This document shows positions 7,772 through 12,726 of a stretch of 12,726 nt of DNA, piece after piece. The notes under the pieces are model-generated. The model saw only the letters and a list, made by a program, of their open reading frames with translations, made no database searches and had not been told where the DNA came from. The stretch lies in the NCBI GenBank assembly GCA_964582415.1, contig CAZOSF010000067.1, positions 1 to 12,726 of the forward strand, written 5' to 3'. Position 1 is the first letter of the stretch; the number at the start of each line of letters is the position of its first letter. This DNA comes from CAZOSF01 sp964582415. GTDB taxonomy: Bacteria; Bacteroidota; Bacteroidia; Flavobacteriales; Flavobacteriaceae. Position numbers and translations under genes: made by a program.

Positions 7772-7900
7772 ATAAATTCTTACTTCCCCTGGATCTATCC
7801 TTAGTCTGTTGTTATGCTTGTTGGTGGAGTCCAGAACCCACCCAAACAAACGGGGCGTTACCCGAAAAGCCATACGAGTAGGGGACCTAACAACCAACAC

Positions 7901-8173
7901 ATGCCGAAATATATTATTGAAAGGGAGGTCCCAGGAGCTGGAGACCTTACCCAAGAACAGCTTAAAGCCATCTCACAAACTTCCTGTGGAGTGCTTTCGG
8001 AAATGGGGCCGCAAATCAACTGGATTCACAGTTATGTTACTGGGGATAAAATTTATTGTGTGTACATCGCCCCCAACAAGGATATGGTGATTGAGCATGC
8101 AAAAAAAGGAGGCTTTCCAGCTAACGTAGTCAGTGAGGTCGCAACGATTATCGATCCCACCACGGCAGAATAA
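7901..8173 (+). CDS. DUF4242 family small protein
   Basis: This 90-residue cytoplasmic protein belongs to DUF4242, the family that includes the Streptomyces nickel-binding protein SCO4226 and adopts a ferredoxin-like alpha/beta fold. Characteristic segments are the N-terminal 'MPKYIIEREVPGAG', 'SCGVLSEMGPQINWIHSYVT', 'IYCVYIAPN' and the C-terminal 'GGFPANVVSEV...IIDPTTAE'. Cys29, His43, Cys53 and His66 are potential metal ligands. The ATG at 7901 is chosen because it begins the family domain exactly and has TAACA 8 bases upstream. An in-frame ATG at 7814 would add 29 residues (MLVGGVQNPPKQ...) with no family similarity. The gene stands alone between the lipoprotein gene and a bidirectional terminator. 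Its role in this organism is unknown. Confidence 0.9.
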   Translation: MPKYIIEREVPGAGDLTQEQLKAISQTSCGVLSEMGPQINWIHSYVTGDKIYCVYIAPNKDMVIEHAKKGGFPANVVSEVATIIDPTTAE

Positions 8174-8190
8174 GCCATCCCTGCAAAACG

Positions 8191-8221
8191 AAAAACCCCC
8201 ACCGTTACAGTGAGGGTTTTT
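8191..8221. terminator. Bidirectional intrinsic terminator
   Basis: AAAAACCC and GGGTTTTT form the outer stem; after one C-A mismatch, CAC and GTG continue it around a 7-base loop. The T and A runs on both flanks let it stop transcripts from both the DUF4242 gene (stop at 8173) and the convergent T9SS operon (stop at 8243). Confidence 0.87.
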
Positions 8222-8242
8222 CTTTGGTTGGTTATTTAATTA

Positions 8243-9423
8243 TTAACGTTCCACAATGATAAAATCGGAACGACGGTTTTGCTGATGCTGTGCTTCGGTA
8301 CAGTTGCTTCCACAATCGATAATCGGCTTGTCTTCACCATACCCTACACCGCTAATACGAGAGGCATCGATACCTTTCGAAATAACATATTGAACGGTAG
8401 CTTGCGCACGCTGATCGGATAGNNNNNNNNNNNNNNNNNNNNNNNNNNNNNNNNNNNNNNNNNNNNNNNNNNNNNNNNNNNNNNNNNNNNNNNNNNNNNN
8501 NNNNNNNNNNNNNNNNNNNNNNCACCTTTACCTCCTGGCATATCGCTTACGAAGTATAGGGTGTTGCCGTTAGGGCTCAAAGCTGGATGCCCTGTACTGA
8601 ATTCATCGCTATTGAAAGGAACAGAGAAAACACCTTTCCAACCCCCATCTACCCATTCGGAATAGTAAAGATTGATTTGGTTGATTCCTTCTTGGCTCTT
8701 TTCGAATTTACCATTGAAGTAATCGTTTCTGTCGAAATACATACGCTTTCCATCAGGAGAAATGGCCACCATTCCTTCGTGGAATTTAGTGTTCACATCC
8801 CCCGCCAATAGCTCTGCATTTTTTACGGTATTCCCAACCAAGCTTGCCTTATAGATATCTAGGAAAGGCTGATCGTCCCAGTGATATTTTTTTCTATTGG
8901 TATTACGTGAAGAGGCAAAATAGAAATCCTTTCCTACCACAATTCCACCGAACTCGGAATAGGCAGTATTCAGATCTTCTAAGTTTTTCACTTCAAATCT
9001 TGGGTAATCTTCCATGATTTGAGGTACGTAATTTGGGTTTTTCATAAATTCTACTGCCCGTGAATCGTTGGGTTCCATTTGGGAAAATTGCTGCATGTAG
9101 GTGTTGTACTCGCTAAATTCCCCATTCGCCTTCAAGGATTGGGCATAGTTATAGAGGGTTTCAGATTTAACCTTACGGCCTTTCACCACCCTTTTATAAT
9201 ACTGAGCTGCCTTCTTTGTATCGTTGATGAAATAGTAACAATTACCCAATTGTTCGAATATATACCGACTCCCCTTACCTTTTTCCACCAATTTGGAATA
9301 GGCTTCTGCGGCATCGGTAAATGCCAAACGCTCATAGAGCTCATCGGCCTTTTTCGTATCCTTGTTTTGAGCGGTTGCGAAACCAACCGATAATATGATG
9401 AAGAGTGTAACTAATTTTTTCAT
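8243..9423 (-). CDS. TPR / WD40-like propeller / OmpA-domain lipid- or peptidoglycan-associated protein, PorE-like, interrupted by an assembly gap
   Basis: This protein would link an outer-membrane complex to peptidoglycan in the periplasm. It has a signal peptide at 1-19 (MKKLVTLFIILSVGFATAQ), TPR-like helices at about 22-120 ('YERLAFTDAAEAYSKLVEKG', 'LGNCYYFINDTKKAAQYY'), and PD40/WD40-like propeller blades from about 155 to the gap ('VAISPDGKRMYFDR', 'PALSPNGNTLYFVSD'). Beyond 100 N, the last 59 residues are the end of an OmpA C-terminal domain: 'GVGYGEDKPI' and 'NRRSDFIIVER'. This order matches PorE (PG1058) of the type IX secretion machinery and its many paralogues next to SprF genes. 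The 3' part is in a different frame from the 5' part, and the full family is roughly 650 residues, so several hundred residues are probably missing. The start at 9423 is 19 bases after the PorP/SprF stop, indicating co-transcription. Confidence 0.88.
8423..8522. other. Assembly gap of 100 N inside the OmpA-family gene
   Basis: There are exactly 100 N. The frames on either side disagree unless the true length is 2 modulo 3. The rest of the propeller, a probable carboxypeptidase-like domain and the start of the OmpA domain are missing, which for this family suggests roughly 800-900 bases. Confidence 0.85.
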
Positions 9424-9442
9424 TGTAATCCGATTAATGTTG

Positions 9443-10357
9443 TTAGAAGTAACGTGGTGAACGAAGCGCTTTTTGTTTGAATAACAGGTCGAAGGTAATG
9501 ATCACCTCGTGGGATGCGTTGGCTACCGCATCCAGTTCACTGGTTACGTGGTCGTAGGCATATCCAACCCTTAAGAAAGGCGCTACTTGGAACCCAACCA
9601 ATCCGCTAAAAGAATCTTCCAATCGATAGGAGGCACCAATTTCAAACTTCTCGTAGAAAAGTGCGTTCAGATTCACGTCGAAAGACAAAGGTGCTTCAAA
9701 AGCTGATTTCACCAATGCCGAAGGCTTCAACTTGAAATTGTCGTTGACCTGGAATACATATCCCGCAGTGGCGAAATAGTGCATCACTTCGCTTCCGTAT
9801 TTCAATCCATTCTCATCCAAATGCACCGAATTCAAGAAGTTGGGAACAGAAAGTCCGATATAGAAATTATCCCCATAGAAAAAGGCACCTGCTCCCACGT
9901 TCGGGTAGGTATTATTGATGTCCTGGGAGAAGAAAGGGTCGTTAGGATCCTGTAATTCCAAATCGGTAAGGCCCACATCGTGGAAGGTGGCGCCTGCTTT
10001 AAGACCCAAGGCCAACTTGAGGGTTTCACTTACTTGGAGGGTATACGAGAAGTCTACGTATACGTTGGTTTCCTTAACGGGGCCTAATTCATCCTTGATC
10101 GCGGAAAGTCCCAGTCCCACTTTATCACTTACTGGGCTATGACCAGAAAACGTAATGGTTTCTGGAGCCCCTTCAAGGCCAGACCATTGCTTGCGGTACA
10201 AGGCAGTCATGGAAAGGGTTTCCTTTGAACCAGCGTAGGCAGGGTTTACCACGTTCATATTGTACATGTATTGTGTGTACTGTGGGTCTTGCTGAGCTGA
10301 TGTGGTACCCGCGAAGAGCAGGCAGGAAAATAATACTAGTAACGACAGCTTTTTCAT
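9443..10357 (-). CDS. PorP/SprF family type IX secretion outer-membrane protein
   Basis: This 304-residue outer-membrane beta-barrel belongs to the PorP/SprF family, which helps secrete or anchor T9SS cargo, especially proteins with type B sorting domains. The signal peptide is at 1-21 (MKKLSLLVLFSCLLFAGTTSA|QQ). The family hallmark 'QDPQYTQYMYNMNVVNPAYA' follows at 23-42. Aromatic-rich strands continue to the terminal 'SPRYF'. The length is normal for the family. An in-frame ATG at 10387 directly abuts the upstream TAA but would put ten extra residues before the signal peptide. I choose 10357, which has TAAAC 9 bases upstream. It sits between the choice-of-anchor-L gene and the OmpA-family gene in one operon, so it is probably the dedicated partner of that secreted protein. 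Confidence 0.93.
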   Translation of the reverse strand: MKKLSLLVLFSCLLFAGTTSAQQDPQYTQYMYNMNVVNPAYAGSKETLSMTALYRKQWSGLEGAPETITFSGHSPVSDKVGLGLSAIKDELGPVKETNVYVDFSYTLQVSETLKLALGLKAGATFHDVGLTDLELQDPNDPFFSQDINNTYPNVGAGAFFYGDNFYIGLSVPNFLNSVHLDENGLKYGSEVMHYFATAGYVFQVNDNFKLKPSALVKSAFEAPLSFDVNLNALFYEKFEIGASYRLEDSFSGLVGFQVAPFLRVGYAYDHVTSELDAVANASHEVIITFDLLFKQKALRSPRYF

Positions 10358-10387
10358 TATTGGGTTGTTTATTGTTCGGTATTTCAT

Positions 10388-12688
10388 TTAGTTATTTTCT
10401 TTATTGATGTAGATCCATCCTGTCTTTAAGTTTCCGTATTGTGGATCGGCGTTTTCGAATCGAATGACATAGTAATAGGTTCCCGTAGTCAGTTCGTTTC
10501 CATCTTTATCGATGCCACAAAACTCATTGATATAAGGATCTTGGGTGAAGACGGACATACCGTAGCGGTTAAAAATTTCCACAGAGAAACTACCACTTCT
10601 GTCGGCCAAGAATTCCAAATCGAGGCAATCATTTAGACCATCTCCATTTGGGGAAAGTCCTTCAGGAATGACACATACCCCTACATCATAAGAAAGGATG
10701 CTCACCAAGGCAGAGCCTGTACATTCTCCTTTTGTGATGACTACGGAATATTCAAGGGCTCCAAGAGGATCTTCCGGATAAAGAATATCAAGACTACTTC
10801 CTGTTTCCCCTACAATTACTTCTCCATTTAAATACCAGGTATAGGTCACGTCTGTTTCTTCTGTTACCGCAACCAAAGTCTGAGGTTCGTTCGGACAGGA
10901 ACGGAAATCATCGCCAAGGCTAACTACCAAATCCTCTCTGGGAGATACGAGAAGAGTATCTTCCGAGAAACAAACACCAACGGTTACCTCAACGCGATAG
11001 TATCCGGTTTCAAATATTTCAAGGATTGGAGCAGTAGCACCTTCGATAAGAACATCGTCCAAGAACCAAACATAGGTAGCTTCCGAGGGGTCGTAGTTGG
11101 ATGGCGAAGCATCCAATAAAACGGGAACATCGAAACAGGTTTCGAAATCCTCACCCAATTCTATTACTGGATTCTCTGAGAAGGTTAGGGTAACAGAATC
11201 TTCAAATTCACATCCGTCGGAGGTGACGACTACAGAATAGTCTCCCGAAGCGCTCACCACAATCGATGGAGTTGTTTCACCAGTGCTCCATAGGAAAGTG
11301 GAGTTGGAAATGGTGGTTCCCTCCAAATCAGGGAATATCGTAAAGGACGCAAGGTCACAAAGCACCTGATCTTCCCCTAAATCAACCGAATAGGCCAACA
11401 AATCGATGAGTGCTTCATCACTCACCGTACAGCCATTTCCCGTAACTTCTACCCTATAGGTTCCAGGAACGGTTACAGTAAAGGTGCTATTGGTCTCGCC
11501 TGGGATTTCTACTCCATCTTGGAACCATTTATACGTGATATCTTCCAGTTCTCCGGGGTTGGAAGGAGTTGCGTCCAAAGTATAGGGTTGCCCATCACAG
11601 GTAGAATAATCTTCTCCCAAATCGATTTCAGGCAGTGGATAAAATTCTACAAGAACTTCATCATAAGCAGTACATTGTCCACCGATATTCACTTCTACAC
11701 CATAGGTTCCGGGTTCGGTTACATCTAAGGTGGATGAGGTCTCACCGGTAATTTCAACCCCGTTGAAGAACCAAGTATAGGTAGCATTTGAAATATCTCC
11801 CGCATCCAAGGTCACCACTTCATTTGTACAAGATGCATTGCCATTGGCAATAGTAAGGTCATCTCCCAAGTCGACATTACCGATGTTGAAACTGTTCGCC
11901 TCCAAAAATACCGCCATATCAAAAGCAGTGTCGGTTTCATCGGCCACTACCAATTTAATGGTGTAGGGATTTCCAGGCGTTACTGGAGACGACGCCGTAA
12001 GCTGTACGATTTGGCCGTTGAAGTCGATGGCAGCATCGGCTGCCGGATTAAAAGGTTCGAAGTTGTACTTGTCGAAATATTGTTCATTAACGGCAGAACA
12101 TTGTCCTGGTACTTCCGGGCGAATATTGGTAACCTCGATTGGGATGTTGGTCCCAGGTAGTACCGCTAAGTTTTCGGAAATACCTGTATTCTGATCGGTT
12201 AAGATAAAGGCAAAAGCATCGGAATAGGTACATTCAAAGTTTTGATTGTACTCCTCGGAAGCCATGATAAAATTAAAGCTGATTTCATTTACATAGGGAA
12301 CGAAATCAAACTGAATCCAAGAGGCGTTGTTGGTATTGGTAGCTGTTGTAAAAGCTTCCAGATCGGTATCTCCTGGCCATGAAAACCCGCCATCGCTATG
12401 TGTCGTTAGGTTGGGTCCTGGGGCATTCATGATATACCCTGAAGAAAGGATAATCCCAGATTCGAAAGGAAAATCCGAACCATTTCCATCAAAGGCTCCA
12501 ATACTGGCAGATTCCCCAAAATCAACCCCAGAAAGGGAAGAGAAATTCGAGACATCGGCACAAGCCGAATTGATAAGGACATCTTCAACAAGTTCCTGGA
12601 CAGTTAGGGTCTCATCTACCGTGATTTGGGCAAAGGAGAATAGCGGTGCCAAGAAAAATAGTACTACATTAAATCTTTTACACTTCAT
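10388..12688 (-). CDS. Choice-of-anchor L surface protein with five Ig-like repeats and T9SS type B sorting domain
   Basis: This 766-residue secreted protein has a signal peptide at 1-20 (cleavage after FSFA). A choice-of-anchor L domain spans about 50-265 ('GIILSSGYIMNAPGPN', 'FIMASEEYNQNFECTYSDAF'). Five tandem Ig/PKD-like modules follow at about 273-348, 355-430, 434-503, 508-581 and 588-666. Each opens with [VI]xLGxD and carries two cysteines that could pair. The C-terminus at 672-766 is a gliding-motility-type (CHU_C) T9SS type B sorting domain: 'PEGLSPNGDGLNDCLDLEF', 'VEIFNRYGMSVF', 'GTYYYVIRF'. It is likely exported by T9SS and displayed or released as an adhesin or matrix protein. Its stop TAA is directly followed by the possible PorP/SprF ATG at 10387, so the genes are tightly linked. 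The ligand is unknown. The start at 12688 gives a normal signal peptide. Confidence 0.93.
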   Translation of the reverse strand: MKCKRFNVVLFFLAPLFSFAQITVDETLTVQELVEDVLINSACADVSNFSSLSGVDFGESASIGAFDGNGSDFPFESGIILSSGYIMNAPGPNLTTHSDGGFSWPGDTDLEAFTTATNTNNASWIQFDFVPYVNEISFNFIMASEEYNQNFECTYSDAFAFILTDQNTGISENLAVLPGTNIPIEVTNIRPEVPGQCSAVNEQYFDKYNFEPFNPAADAAIDFNGQIVQLTASSPVTPGNPYTIKLVVADETDTAFDMAVFLEANSFNIGNVDLGDDLTIANGNASCTNEVVTLDAGDISNATYTWFFNGVEITGETSSTLDVTEPGTYGVEVNIGGQCTAYDEVLVEFYPLPEIDLGEDYSTCDGQPYTLDATPSNPGELEDITYKWFQDGVEIPGETNSTFTVTVPGTYRVEVTGNGCTVSDEALIDLLAYSVDLGEDQVLCDLASFTIFPDLEGTTISNSTFLWSTGETTPSIVVSASGDYSVVVTSDGCEFEDSVTLTFSENPVIELGEDFETCFDVPVLLDASPSNYDPSEATYVWFLDDVLIEGATAPILEIFETGYYRVEVTVGVCFSEDTLLVSPREDLVVSLGDDFRSCPNEPQTLVAVTEETDVTYTWYLNGEVIVGETGSSLDILYPEDPLGALEYSVVITKGECTGSALVSILSYDVGVCVIPEGLSPNGDGLNDCLDLEFLADRSGSFSVEIFNRYGMSVFTQDPYINEFCGIDKDGNELTTGTYYYVIRFENADPQYGNLKTGWIYINKENN
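10691..11872 (-). repeat. Five tandem Ig-like protein repeats of 70-79 residues
   Basis: Modules share the order [VI]xLGxD, Cys, TLxA, [ST]YxWxxxG, a 'GETxST' loop, GxYxVEV and a second Cys. Cys pairs are at 287/339, 364/420, 444/493, 518/573 and 598/656. Module 3 is divergent: it lacks the 'NGVEI' segment and has 'LWSTGETTPSI', a PKD-like variant. Diverged codons show an old duplication. Confidence 0.8.
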
Positions 12689-12726
12689 TAGGTGTGTTTC
12701 AAATATTAGTCAACTTTTGTGTTGAT

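Noticed and set aside
7814..7900. N-terminal extension of the DUF4242 protein from an ATG at 7814
   Set aside because: The 29 extra residues have no family similarity, and the domain begins exactly at the ATG at 7901, which has its own TAACA element.
12700..12707. AATATTTG on the minus strand as the promoter of the T9SS operon
   Set aside because: It misses the first base of TAnnTTTG and lies only 11 bases from the ATG, leaving almost no leader; the true promoter is probably beyond the window.
12327..12725. Plus-strand open frame of 132 codons opposite the choice-of-anchor-L gene
   Set aside because: It is antisense to the signal peptide and anchor domain of a clearly real gene, and its composition is low-complexity; it is a shadow frame.

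Overview
The window looks like chromosome from a member of the Bacteroidota, most likely a marine or environmental Flavobacteriales. The evidence is two SusC/RagA-type TonB-dependent receptors, a PorP/SprF protein, a surface protein with a type IX secretion (T9SS) type B sorting domain, a DUF5689 lipoprotein, a TAnnTTTG-type promoter box, and start sites preceded by TAAA/TAAAA instead of a purine-rich Shine-Dalgarno. Two runs of exactly 100 N (6024-6123 and 8423-8522) interrupt genes. In both cases the reading frames on the two sides do not match across 100 bases, so the runs look like placeholder scaffold gaps.

Layout. (1) 1-1911 (+): the 3' part of a TonB-dependent receptor with strongly biased codons, closed by an intrinsic terminator. 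(2) 2010-2453 (+): a four-helix membrane protein with intramembrane histidines, behind a good promoter box. Its stop codon overlaps that of the convergent nuclease gene. (3) 2450-7729: a secreted endonuclease/exonuclease/phosphatase-family enzyme (-), divergent from a TonB-dependent receptor (+, gapped) that is closely followed by a lipoprotein with DUF5689 and choice-of-anchor-J domains. (4) 7901-8173 (+): a small DUF4242 protein, closed by a bidirectional terminator at 8191-8221. (5) 12688-8243 (-): a compact three-gene T9SS unit consisting of a choice-of-anchor-L protein with five Ig-like repeats and a type B sorting domain, then a PorP/SprF protein, then a TPR / beta-propeller / OmpA protein (gapped).

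How the genes work together. The three-gene unit reads as a secreted adhesin or matrix-type protein, its dedicated outer-membrane partner, and a peptidoglycan-anchoring periplasmic component. The nuclease/receptor/lipoprotein set is the most interesting hypothesis: an outer-membrane receptor, a putatively surface-exposed lipoprotein whose first domain looks OB-fold-like, and an exported phosphodiesterase could form a system for capturing extracellular nucleic acid or another phosphodiester. The parts are seen in the sequence, but the substrate is inferred. No RNA genes, CRISPR arrays, insertion sequences or phage genes were found. No gene-free stretch exceeds 300 bases.
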